From contig ONKG01000003.1 of assembly GCA_900318375.1 (NCBI GenBank), positions 100,711 to 164,710 of the forward strand: DNA of 64,000 nt, given 5' to 3'. A program made the position numbers and the translations under genes. Shown here in pieces: positions 56,255-64,000 of this stretch; the stretch's first letter is position 1, and every line of letters starts with the position of its first letter. A model generated the notes under the pieces. The model worked only from the letters and a program-made list of their open reading frames with translations. It made no database searches and was not told the origin of the DNA. This stretch comes from an uncultured Lachnospiraceae bacterium. Lineage in GTDB: Bacteria; Bacillota; Clostridia; Lachnospirales; Lachnospiraceae.

Positions 56255-57385
56255 CTATTCACCGTTAGCTCTCGTAAGAACCGCTTTACAGTCGTCATTT
56301 TCTCCAATATCTATTCCACGCTTGCAGTCAACATTTTTCATATGCAAACAATAGGCATGCTCAATAATCAAGTTATCCTGCGAAAAGCCTCTATTCTCAT
56401 CCTTCATTCCGATAGGTATCAATGTATATTGGTGGAACTTCTTGGCCTGTCTCAGGAATCCTTCTCTAAAGATACTGCCATTCATTTCATCAACCCAAAT
56501 ATACCTGCTAATAAAGGTAAGCAACAGATGCTCCTCTTCAATCCCAGATTCCATAGCGCGTTTAACAGCTGCGTCAGCATTAACCCCTATATGCACAAAG
56601 TAGCCTTTTCCAAAGCTTTTCTCTGGGTCAAAATTGACGTAACAATCTTTAGGCAATGGTGGAACGATATACGTGATTTTCATGTAGTCATCTGGGGACT
56701 TATCCTCATAATTCTTCATCCACTCCTTAAATATTTCTTTTGCAGCTTCATAATCTCTATATAAGAACCCTACAACCGGCGGAGCAGAATCGTCAGGCGA
56801 AAGCATATATACAACACCCTTCCACCTTGCCGCATCCCATAATTCTAGGTTTATGGGAGTTGAGAAGAACATTGTACGTCCCTTCTTTTCAGGGAGAGGT
56901 TCATACTTTGTTTCGTCAACTTCTCCCAGACTTGGCTTCTGATATTTGGGGATATTAAGGATGTGACGCCAAAGCCCCTGATATCCTTCCTCAGTTCCAA
57001 TATTGTAGTGAGTATAAGGTTTCAGTGGTTGCAGGACATACTGCTTATCATCCTCGTTCCAGAAAACAGGAATAAACTTGGAAGTATTACAATGCTCATC
57101 ATAGAGCATCTGGTAAACCATATTCACTTCCCAAATAACGCCCTTTCCATTGCTATTATAGATTTTGTTCCAGTAGGACTCGCTGCACACTACAATAATG
57201 TAATCTGAATTAAGGATCTGCTTTTCCATCCATCGAGGCCATCCTTCAAACGGCACTGGATTATAAAGATCGATATCAGCATCAATTCCATCTGATCGAA
57301 GTTTATTAGCGAAAGAGAGCATTTTTTGCTCGAATATATTGTCTACATGACTATATGAAATGAAAACTTTAGGGCTTTTTGGCAT
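56255..57385 (-). CDS. SEFIR-domain protein, candidate immune effector
   Basis: This is a 376-residue protein. The N-terminal SEFIR (TIR-related) domain is clear: KVFISYSHVDNIFEQKMLSF, ANKLRSDGIDADIDLY, PFEGWPRWMEKQILNSDYII and VVCSESYW. SEFIR and TIR domains act in bacterial immunity, often as NAD-degrading or signalling effectors. The C-terminal region of about 230 residues (MFFSTPINLELWDAARWKGV, WVDEMNGSIFREGF) is not recognised and may be a sensor. It lies 42 bp downstream of the SMC-like ATPase and in the same direction, so it is the third gene of the operon. Confidence 0.8.
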   Translation of the reverse strand: MPKSPKVFISYSHVDNIFEQKMLSFANKLRSDGIDADIDLYNPVPFEGWPRWMEKQILNSDYIIVVCSESYWNKIYNSNGKGVIWEVNMVYQMLYDEHCNTSKFIPVFWNEDDKQYVLQPLKPYTHYNIGTEEGYQGLWRHILNIPKYQKPSLGEVDETKYEPLPEKKGRTMFFSTPINLELWDAARWKGVVYMLSPDDSAPPVVGFLYRDYEAAKEIFKEWMKNYEDKSPDDYMKITYIVPPLPKDCYVNFDPEKSFGKGYFVHIGVNADAAVKRAMESGIEEEHLLLTFISRYIWVDEMNGSIFREGFLRQAKKFHQYTLIPIGMKDENRGFSQDNLIIEHAYCLHMKNVDCKRGIDIGENDDCKAVLTRANGE

Positions 57386-57427
57386 GGTGACATTCCCTCA
57401 TAACAAACTGTACTCAGATGATTGGAT

Positions 57428-59035
57428 TTATAGGTTAAGCATCAATGGTTTTAGCAATTTTGCAAACGATGAGATATGACGATCATTCAGAACATGAGAA
57501 GCCGCATTGCTCGAATAATCTATAGCTGTGATGCCTTCCATATTGTCATACTTACCTAGTTCTTCCTTTTTTAATGTAGCTGTGAAGATAATCTGATTAG
57601 ACAGCTCAGTGAACTTAGATAGCACAACGCTTTCTTTTTCTGTAGACAACTCACCATCTCGGAAAAAGTCCATCATCACAGGATAATGGTGACCTAGAAT
57701 GGTTGCCATTGCATACAGCTTTGACAGATAAAACTCCGTCTCTTCGCATCCAGAATAAGTGCTGCCTTTCTTTGAAAATAAATCTGTAAAGATTAACGAA
57801 CCATCTGGGTCAACTTCTTTATAGAATGAATTCATGGTAGCTATCAAACACGCTCTCAACTCATCACGCTTCTCTTGATCAACTTCGCTCTTTTGTTTTT
57901 TTGCTTTCTGGTCAGCTTTTAATAGCTTTATTTCCTTATCTATTTCTGCAATTCTTGTATCTGCATCAGTAATTTCAGCGACGCCGTTTTTGTACATCAA
58001 TATCGATTCCAAATCAATTTCTTCTTCCCTAAGCAGCTTTTGGAGCTGTCTTTGTAACGAATTAATTTGAGCTGTACAATTATCAATTTCTTCTTGATAT
58101 GCATCAATTTTATCTTGTATAGACTCAGTTATATTTCTACGCATATCAACATCAGAAATATCAAATGTGTAGGCTTTGTCACCAGAAGAATAACCTATCT
58201 TTTTGGATCCGCAATCAAGACAATATAAATCTCCTGATTCAGGTGTTCGATTAAGGGCTCGTATCTCTTTTAACGTCTTTTCATTAATTGTCTTTCTCTG
58301 CAGGGCTCTATTTCGGCTCTTCGTTGCTTCAAGAATCGCTTCTCTGACTTTCTCTATCTTTTTAACCTTCTCACTGAAAGCATCATTATTCTGCCTTTGA
58401 GATATGAGCTCCATAGTTGGAGTGTTCTTTTTTAATATTGAATTTTTTGAAAGCAATACCTTTTTTTCTTCAATGAGCATTGCAATTTTTTCTTTAATGA
58501 AATCTGGATCATATTCGACAACTGTGGTACTCCCCACCCCCATTAAGGCATATATCATATTCCAGAAGTCATCTTTCTTGTAGTAATTGTCATTAAAAAT
58601 TGAAGAGGTATTCTTATTATCCTGTCCAACAAAAAAGATTTGATAAAGCAGAACAGGATCAACCATTCTAATTGAATTGTCTTTCACAATTTCCGGAAAA
58701 ACAAAACCTCTTCTTGAAAAGTAACGTTTTAATTCCGAAACAGAGTCCAAAATAGATATGCCGTCGTCCGCCTTTACAACAAATGAGTCGCCTTTACGAC
58801 ATGAAATAACTTCATTCCCATTATCAAGTTCCACCTCAACATAATGATAATAATTCTTATAGGGAAAAGACGAAGGAAATATTGCTTCATTTCCAATCGC
58901 ATACAACGCCGATTGCATAACTATCGTCTTTCCCTTATTATTATCATCACTAAATATGATATTAAATCCTGATGACAATCTGTTCTCAACGAAAGAGCCG
59001 CTTGCATCTCCGAACGCTATTGTTTTTATAATCAT
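57428..59035 (-). CDS. SMC/Rad50-like ATPase with zinc hook (DUF2326-like)
   Basis: This 535-residue ABC-type ATPase begins FNIIFSDDNNKGKTIVMQ, a modified Walker A (about 25-40). Coiled coils at about 180-265 and 300-390 flank a CxxC hook (YCLDCGSKK, 271-279). STYSGCEETEF is in the signature position and PVMMDFFRDGE serves as Walker B with catalytic Glu (about 452-462). The compact head-hook-head layout matches small SMC proteins of ABC-3C/Lamassu-like defence operons. Its start overlaps the stop of the nuclease gene by 4 nt, which implies coupled synthesis. Confidence 0.8.
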   Translation of the reverse strand: MIIKTIAFGDASGSFVENRLSSGFNIIFSDDNNKGKTIVMQSALYAIGNEAIFPSSFPYKNYYHYVEVELDNGNEVISCRKGDSFVVKADDGISILDSVSELKRYFSRRGFVFPEIVKDNSIRMVDPVLLYQIFFVGQDNKNTSSIFNDNYYKKDDFWNMIYALMGVGSTTVVEYDPDFIKEKIAMLIEEKKVLLSKNSILKKNTPTMELISQRQNNDAFSEKVKKIEKVREAILEATKSRNRALQRKTINEKTLKEIRALNRTPESGDLYCLDCGSKKIGYSSGDKAYTFDISDVDMRRNITESIQDKIDAYQEEIDNCTAQINSLQRQLQKLLREEEIDLESILMYKNGVAEITDADTRIAEIDKEIKLLKADQKAKKQKSEVDQEKRDELRACLIATMNSFYKEVDPDGSLIFTDLFSKKGSTYSGCEETEFYLSKLYAMATILGHHYPVMMDFFRDGELSTEKESVVLSKFTELSNQIIFTATLKKEELGKYDNMEGITAIDYSSNAASHVLNDRHISSFAKLLKPLMLNL

Positions 59036-60057
59036 AGCAACGCCTCCTTCATCACCGATATTAGATACTGTACTGTAAGAATATCGAGTCGAGGATTGTA
59101 AACAACTGGATTATCTTTAATCAACTCGAATGTTTTCTTTGTGCTCAGTTTTGGGTTTTCTTCAATGATTTTGCATATTAAATCCAGCAAATCCCAGAAC
59201 TCCTCTGCAAATGTTTGATCAAACAACAATGCGGCAAGCCTCAGCTGACAGTCTTCCACTGTATCCTTCATCGTTTGAGGATCCTGATTCTTTATCACGG
59301 GAATGAAATATACTGGTATCCCATATTTAATGACATCTCGATTAACTATAGTATTTAAAGCCATCAGTCTGATGTTTTTTGATTTCAGAACTCTGTTGTA
59401 AGCATATACTTCACTGAGGCTATTAATAACTTCACCTTCAACATTTTCGTTCTTTAGCTCAGATTGTTTGTTTCGAATATTTTTAAAGATTCCTTCAAGG
59501 ACTTCATCATTCTGAATAAACTTTGGGTTAATGGTAATAATCTTCTTAATATACTCGGCCTTTGACTTGTCATCAATCACAAAGTTGACTTGCGACAGAA
59601 AAGATGCAATATTTTCTTCTGTCACCCATCGAGGATCAATATACTCTTTTTTACTTGCCTCATCCGCCAAACCATCTTTAACACTTTTTAAAGCTTTTGG
59701 TTTAATGTTTTCGATTCCGAATGTCATCAATGATGTGTCCATACGGAATGTATCTGGCACCTCAGCCATAAATAAAATAAGATGGTCGAATTGGAGATCT
59801 GACATGTAATTCTTAAACAGAGTTACCAATTCTCGTCCTATCGTTTTTGCGCTTCCCCCCTTGGTCCCTTTAGACTGAACATCCCACGCTTTATCTGCAA
59901 AGCTATTAAGACCAGTTACATCATTAAAGAAATCTATTGCAAAACTGAATATTTCGTGACTATCATCTCGGCAACTCATCAGATAGAGCATGGCCTTTGT
60001 TTCGTAGTCGGCTCCCTTGCCTCTTACTTTTTCTGTTGATTGAACCGTATATGCCAT
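59032..60057 (-). CDS. Cap4/DUF4297-like QxK nuclease subunit
   Basis: This 341-residue protein is the first gene of the operon. The N-terminus (about 14-100) has GADYETKAMLYLM, FAIDFFNDVTGLNSF and KAWDVQSKGTKGGS (D42, Q61, K63). TIGRELVTLFKNYMSDLQFD and LILFMAEVP follow. This fits a PD-(D/E)xK fold with a QxK signature, as in Cap4-type dsDNA nucleases. The C-terminal helical region has no assignment. AAGGTG precedes the ATG. Inference: it is the DNA-cutting effector controlled by the SMC-like partner. Confidence 0.7.
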   Translation of the reverse strand: MAYTVQSTEKVRGKGADYETKAMLYLMSCRDDSHEIFSFAIDFFNDVTGLNSFADKAWDVQSKGTKGGSAKTIGRELVTLFKNYMSDLQFDHLILFMAEVPDTFRMDTSLMTFGIENIKPKALKSVKDGLADEASKKEYIDPRWVTEENIASFLSQVNFVIDDKSKAEYIKKIITINPKFIQNDEVLEGIFKNIRNKQSELKNENVEGEVINSLSEVYAYNRVLKSKNIRLMALNTIVNRDVIKYGIPVYFIPVIKNQDPQTMKDTVEDCQLRLAALLFDQTFAEEFWDLLDLICKIIEENPKLSTKKTFELIKDNPVVYNPRLDILTVQYLISVMKEALL

Positions 60058-60127
60058 GTCACCTTCATCCTTTATCTTGATAGTTCTGTCATATCAATTG
60101 CATCAAGTATTCTTATTTATTCTTCAG

Positions 60128-60690
60128 TCAATACTTCACTTTCCCTTCAGCCACAGCCTTTAAATACTCGCCATATAGGCTCTTTCCATAAGCCTTCGCG
60201 CTCTCCAACAGCTTTTCTTTTTCTATGAACCCATTGATATAAGCATTTTCCTCAGGAGCGCTTATTGTAATCCCCTGCCTGCTCTGAATCATCTCCACAA
60301 ACTCCGCCGCCTGGAGAAAACTCTGCATTGCGCCTGTATCTAACCTTGCAAAGCCCCTGCCTTGCAGTTGCACATCCAGAAGGCCATCTTTCAAATGCAA
60401 ACGTCAAGCACTTTTTTACATCATGGTGGCAAAATCATCTTACCGCCTACACTTTCAAATACATTTTATTCAGCGTGGTGATCTCAAGTTCTCCGCGAGC
60501 CGAGAGCTTCTCCTGATTGGTTCTTGCGCTCACATCCATCAGATAGAAATAATGGCCTGTCACAGCGTAGTTGCTCTAAGGCTCCTGAGGATTCTCTTCT
60601 ATACTGGTAACCCTGCCATTCTCATGAAAAGCCACCACGCCGAAACGCTCATGGTCGGGTACTTAATAGTCGAAGACCGTAACTGTGCCA
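60128..60690 (-). pseudogene. rfbA: rfbA 3' fragment, copy 2, frameshifted
   Basis: Reading down from 60690, the frame gives FHENGRVTSIEENPQEP. A stop replaces Lys, and NYAVTGHYFYLMDVSARTNQ and [18 protein letters not shown] follow. After a frame change near 60400 it reads LKDGLLDVQLQGRGFARLDT and a longer native C-terminus (AYGKSLYGEYLKAVAEGKVKY). It is more complete at the C-terminus than copy 1. The two copies flank the defence operon as direct repeats. Confidence 0.75.
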
Positions 60691-61398
60691 GAACCGCAGA
60701 GAATTACCCTTTTTCAACTTCACCGTAGCAATCCTCGGTCCGAAGCGTCATGTCGATCTGGCACATACAATCCTAATATCATTAGTTTTCTTCGTACTTC
60801 CCTTCAAATATTTATAGCAAATATCTCAGTCCTTATCCAGCCCTTTTTCTTCCCGATACTTCTTTCGAGAATTAAAAAAGTAAATGCTACTATCAGGACT
60901 ATCAGTTGCGTTTACCTTCGCACAAGTTGCATTTAATCTTTCACACGCATAATCCTGTTTTACCTGTAATAACACTGCAGCCTCTTTTTGCGGGTAAGCA
61001 CCCTGCGTCCCCCGGACGCATGGCAGGCTTTTGGGGACGGCCGGGGTTCGGGGCAGAGCCCCGCGCAACCTGTACCTGACCGCTAAAGTGAGCTGATACG
61101 GACTTCCCGCGTACAATAGATGTGCGAAACCGAAGTCGTGGAATAACCACGGTGACGAACTTTTGTGAGGAGCGTGGCTTATGCCGCGAAAGCCCCTTGA
61201 CTGACACATAGTATCAGCGGCCCTTCAGCCTGTTTCTGTACGGTGTGCGTTTGAGCGGGGGTGGGGCCTCTATGTCTGGGTTTGACTGTTGACTGCAGGG
61301 GTGGGCGAAAACGCACACGGACTTTTCTACTGTTGAAATCCTTCTTCCTTTGGTGGTATGTTCATATCTCCTTCTGACAGCAGTGGAAGGAGACAGAT
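60691..61398. other. Non-coding region upstream of the IS30 remnant
   Basis: This stretch of about 700 bp contains a GC-rich part (60980-61210; GGGGACGGCCGGGGTTCGGGG). Open frames on the minus strand here look like compositional artefacts and lack a ribosome site. No gene is supported. Confidence 0.45.
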
Positions 61399-61844
61399 AT
61401 GAGCAGGCTTATATCCGGTAACCAGAAACATCTGACACTCAAAGACAGGATCTTCATTGAAAACTCGCTGAATGAAGGGCGTTCCTTCAAGGAGATCTCC
61501 CGCTATCTGTGCAAGGATCCGTCCACAATCTCCAGGGAAGTCAAAAACCACAGGCTTTCCGACTGGCACCATAAAGGCACCTTCTACAATGCACATCACT
61601 TCTGCATACACAGATATCACTGCCCAAAAAGACTTCTTTTGAGTTCCTGACACAGTGGGATGTCAACCTAATCGTGAACCATATCAATTCCACTCCCAGA
61701 AAAAGCCCCGATGAAAAAACACCTTTTGAGACGGCGCGGGAGTCACTGGGTGAAGAAGTCCTGAAAAAATATCAGCTTAGGCCGATCCCTCCCGATGAGG
61801 TGAACCTGACGCCTAAGCTGATACGATACAGCGTAAGTGCCTAA
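61399..61844 (+). pseudogene. IS30 family transposase with internal deletion
   Basis: The N-terminus starts at ATG 61399 behind GGAAGGAG and carries the IS30 HTH: HLTLKDRIFIENSLNEGRSF, then KEISRYLCKDPSTISREVKN. At about 61641 the frame changes and the extreme C-terminus follows: VNHINSTPRKSPDEKTPFET and RPIPPDEVNLTPKLIRY. The DDE catalytic core of about 200 residues is missing. Confidence 0.8.
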
Positions 61845-61866
61845 TATTAGGCACTTACCTTTTTTA
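61835..61866 (+). terminator. Palindromic terminator after the IS30 remnant
   Basis: A perfect 22-bp palindrome (AAGTGCCTAAT and its complement) overlaps the stop codon and is followed by ACCTTTTTT. Confidence 0.65.
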
Positions 61867-61920
61867 GGTATCGGATATCTCCCCAAGGGGTACAAAAAGT
61901 TGCTAAAACATACCCGTATT

Positions 61921-62640
61921 CTACCTTTCGAATATTCCTTTCCCCAAATGACACTTCTTGAACTTCTTCCCGCTTCCACAAGGGCAAGGATCATTTCTTT
62001 CCGGTTTAAACTGTCGATAGCCTTCAAGATATCGTTTCAGTTCTGGCTTCTTCATCTTATATTCTACAGCAAGTTGCCAGGCTGGCCCGGCGGCTTCCGG
62101 AGGTAAACTCGTATAATATTCATATCCCCTATCGTTTCTATGAAGAAGATCATGAAGTGCAAAGCCATATGCATAAGCATCCTGCTCGATAAGCTGAGAA
62201 AGATTCTGGGTTTGAGATGAATGGTCTCCCTCGTTGTGGGTATAATTACCAAAGCTTGTCATCCACGCCTTAATGGTCTGTGGCGGCTCCTGGGTTGATT
62301 CTCCTCGTTCCAACTGCATAATCTGAACGAACTGGTTAGCATGGCGCAGTTCATGCAGCATGAAAAACTGAATGTCATCGTAATGATCATCAATCCTGTC
62401 ATAAACCCAATCACGGTTGAAAACAATCATAATTCTCCCATGATCGCAATTTGTGAACGAAGGACATAAAGGATGGTGGAAGCGTTCCTCTGAATAATTC
62501 TCCATCCTCACAGCGAGTGGCGTCGGCAATTCAAAGAACTGGCCGGCAAACAATGCGCAATCTCTAAAAAGCTCATTTGCCTTTGCTTCCTTTATATTAT
62601 CTATCTGAGGCATTATACATTTATTCTCCATTTGATTCAT
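61921..62640 (-). CDS. Putative zinc metallopeptidase with SEC-C motif
   Basis: This protein of up to 239 residues contains FFMLHELRHANQF, a HExxH zinc-protease motif. A later LIEQDAYAYGFAL could supply the third ligand, as in ImmA/IrrE-like gluzincins. The C-terminus is a SEC-C motif, [18 protein letters not shown]. The start is uncertain (62640, 62631 or 62613). It lies 83 bp downstream of the UvrD-like helicase and in the same direction, so the two probably form an operon. ImmA-like proteases often cleave repressors, which makes a regulatory or immune role plausible. Confidence 0.7.
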   Translation of the reverse strand: MNQMENKCIMPQIDNIKEAKANELFRDCALFAGQFFELPTPLAVRMENYSEERFHHPLCPSFTNCDHGRIMIVFNRDWVYDRIDDHYDDIQFFMLHELRHANQFVQIMQLERGESTQEPPQTIKAWMTSFGNYTHNEGDHSSQTQNLSQLIEQDAYAYGFALHDLLHRNDRGYEYYTSLPPEAAGPAWQLAVEYKMKKPELKRYLEGYRQFKPERNDPCPCGSGKKFKKCHLGKGIFER

Positions 62641-62723
62641 GGCGAGGAAGTGTGCTTACCTCATCCAAATGGTTGTAGGTTCTCACCCCTTTGGCCTTTT
62701 GCTACGCGATAAAACTGGCATTA

Positions 62724-63878
62724 TCACTCATACCTCTGCACCCCAGAAATGTCAGCTTGATAAATCTTCTTTGTTTTACAGACAATGCCTACACTATATC
62801 GTGCCCGGGTCAATGCAACATAAAACTTCGCCCTAGCCTCTTGAGAAAGGTTTTGACCATGATCTGAAACCCATTTCAGCATGTCCGTTGTAGGATAAAT
62901 CAGCACTCTTTCAAACGTTGTTCCCTTTGCTTCGCCCATATTGAGTACTGGAGCCCCAGGTTTTACTTTTGTAGTCACATTCCATCTCAGCTGAACAGGA
63001 TGTATTCTTTCGAGATAGTCGTCGACATCTTCTTTTCTTACGAGAAACACACCGTCATGCAGTGAATCTTCATATGCAGTCCTTGACTCTACCGGTGGAA
63101 ATTCATCATAAAGCAAAGATGAAAATGAGCACAGTTCTGGTCTGCATCGATAGGATCTGTTCAGAGTTTTATAATCAATCGAGCAATCTGTATCCCCGCA
63201 CTTATCACTAATATATGCATCTATTTTGCCTGTGTTATACGGCTGGTTCTTCTTTTCCCAATGTGTTCTGAATATGAATTGGCGCGGATCACCAGTCATG
63301 ACAATTTCAGCACGAGTCTGATGCAGGAGGCGATTGACAATTTCAAGATCATACCCAGCCAAATCTTGTACTTCATCGATATAGATTCTGTCATAACAGC
63401 CGGTTATCCGATTGACAACTTCTCCACCTGAAGCATCGTCACATTGGCAAACATAATTTGCTAATTTGTCTGAATATATCTGGCCCGATGACGTCATATA
63501 GAATTCATATTGCCTGCTATTTGTCCACCGTGGGGCACCTTCAGCTTGACTGTTTACCAACAGCATACCACTTATCCTCGGTGCAGGTTTATTATTAGAA
63601 AAGCACAGGCTCCTCCGAAATGGCCTTGCTCCGTGCTGGATGAGGAATGTATCCCATGGCAGGACTTCTATATTTCCGGGAACAACTCCGTGATTCAGTT
63701 CGCGTATTTTAGCTTTAATTTCCTCTGAGTTTCTGATTGTATAAGTTGTTATCAACGTATATCCTGAGCGACTTAATGCACGCTCTACAAGAAATGTTGT
63801 TTTTCCCGCGCCCGCCCCTGCTATCATCAAGTGATGTCGTGAATCATCCGCAAAGCCTGGGCACACATGTACGCTCAT
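62724..63878 (-). CDS. Compact UvrD-like SF1 helicase (GajB-like)
   Basis: This is a 384-residue helicase. Motifs seen are I GAGAGKTTFLVERA, II RIYIDEVQDLAGYD, III VMTGDPRQFIF, IV LNRSYRCRPELC, V EAKGTTFERVLIYPT and VI FYVALTRARYSVG. It lacks the large 1B/2B inserts of PcrA. It resembles the compact UvrD partners of nuclease-based defence systems such as Gabija GajB. No GajA-like gene is in the window, though one could lie beyond 64000. AGGAGG precedes the ATG. Confidence 0.8.
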   Translation of the reverse strand: MSVHVCPGFADDSRHHLMIAGAGAGKTTFLVERALSRSGYTLITTYTIRNSEEIKAKIRELNHGVVPGNIEVLPWDTFLIQHGARPFRRSLCFSNNKPAPRISGMLLVNSQAEGAPRWTNSRQYEFYMTSSGQIYSDKLANYVCQCDDASGGEVVNRITGCYDRIYIDEVQDLAGYDLEIVNRLLHQTRAEIVMTGDPRQFIFRTHWEKKNQPYNTGKIDAYISDKCGDTDCSIDYKTLNRSYRCRPELCSFSSLLYDEFPPVESRTAYEDSLHDGVFLVRKEDVDDYLERIHPVQLRWNVTTKVKPGAPVLNMGEAKGTTFERVLIYPTTDMLKWVSDHGQNLSQEARAKFYVALTRARYSVGIVCKTKKIYQADISGVQRYE

Positions 63879-64000
63879 AAAAATGCCTCCTGGATATAAG
63901 CGGTAGTGTATAGTTCACCACACATTTATTGTTTAAAATCCTTTATTTTACGGGAGATCCAAATAAAAAGAGCATTGACCTCCCTTTTTGGTATAATGTC
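63879..64000. other. Upstream region of the UvrD-like gene
   Basis: This AT-rich stretch runs to the window edge. It contains TTGACC and TATAAT on the plus strand, but only 11 nt apart, so no promoter is called. Confidence 0.35.

Noticed and set aside
60826-61209. Minus-strand frames in the GC-rich region before the IS30 remnant
   Set aside because: They have Arg/Ser/Pro-rich composition, overlapping frames and no ribosome site; probably spurious.
63940-64000. Plus-strand promoter TTGACC...TATAAT at the window edge
   Set aside because: The spacing is only 11 nt, too short for a sigma-A promoter.

Overview
The window looks like a low-to-mid GC Gram-positive anaerobe of the class Clostridia, most likely near Lachnospiraceae. 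The evidence is secA immediately upstream of prfB, several LPXTG-anchored SpaA/Cna-type surface proteins, lipobox lipoproteins, AGGAGG-type ribosome binding sites and membrane proteins with beta-propeller ectodomains. No rRNA, tRNA or CRISPR array was seen.

Region 1 (1-19.5 kb) is mostly intact chromosome. It opens with the 3' end of an unidentified, probably carbohydrate-related gene. Next comes an unusual membrane protein joining a processive GT2 glycosyltransferase, a Ser/Thr-kinase-like domain, a membrane helix and an extracytoplasmic propeller. A translationally coupled pseudokinase-helix-propeller partner follows. Small membrane proteins, a lipoprotein, a Uma2-type nuclease, an AlaX-type editing protein, prfB, secA, an OhrR/MarR regulator and two tandem paralogous secreted proteins complete the region. 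Two genes here end in tandem duplications of their own last codons.

Region 2 (19.5-26.3 kb) is a graveyard. It holds a 5'-truncated LPXTG adhesin, prophage scraps (tail-type protein, polymerase exonuclease, SNF2 helicase) and an intact RelBE-type toxin-antitoxin pair. It also holds two divergent XRE-type regulators, one with an in-frame TGA, and an AAA ATPase plus subtilase pair resembling IetAS whose protease has lost its catalytic domain. A Phd-type antitoxin precedes an Eco57I-type restriction/methylase gene reduced to its two ends. Several genes keep both termini but lack the middle.

Region 3 (26.3-46.6 kb) carries three related giant adhesins on the minus strand. Two are intact (about 2463 and 2546 residues) and the middle one is broken. 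All share a His/Cys-repeat N-terminus and a head domain. An IS630-family element with a clear TA target and terminal inverted repeats lies between the broken copy and the third adhesin.

Region 4 (46.6-64 kb) is a defence-type island. It contains a hairpin array, a TPR/SEC-C protein and a 1.35-kb long-inverted-repeat element built from two inverted transposase tails around a tyrosine-recombinase fragment and an array of lox-like half-sites. It also has an Avs-like STAND NTPase with a QxK-nuclease-like N-terminus and a SIR2 scrap. A three-gene operon (QxK nuclease, zinc-hook SMC-like ATPase, SEFIR protein) is bracketed by two rfbA 3' fragments. An internally deleted IS30 follows, then a UvrD-like helicase with a SEC-C metallopeptidase. 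The three-gene operon is the best candidate for an under-described immune system. The glycosyltransferase-kinase-propeller pair is the best candidate for an undescribed regulated polysaccharide synthase.
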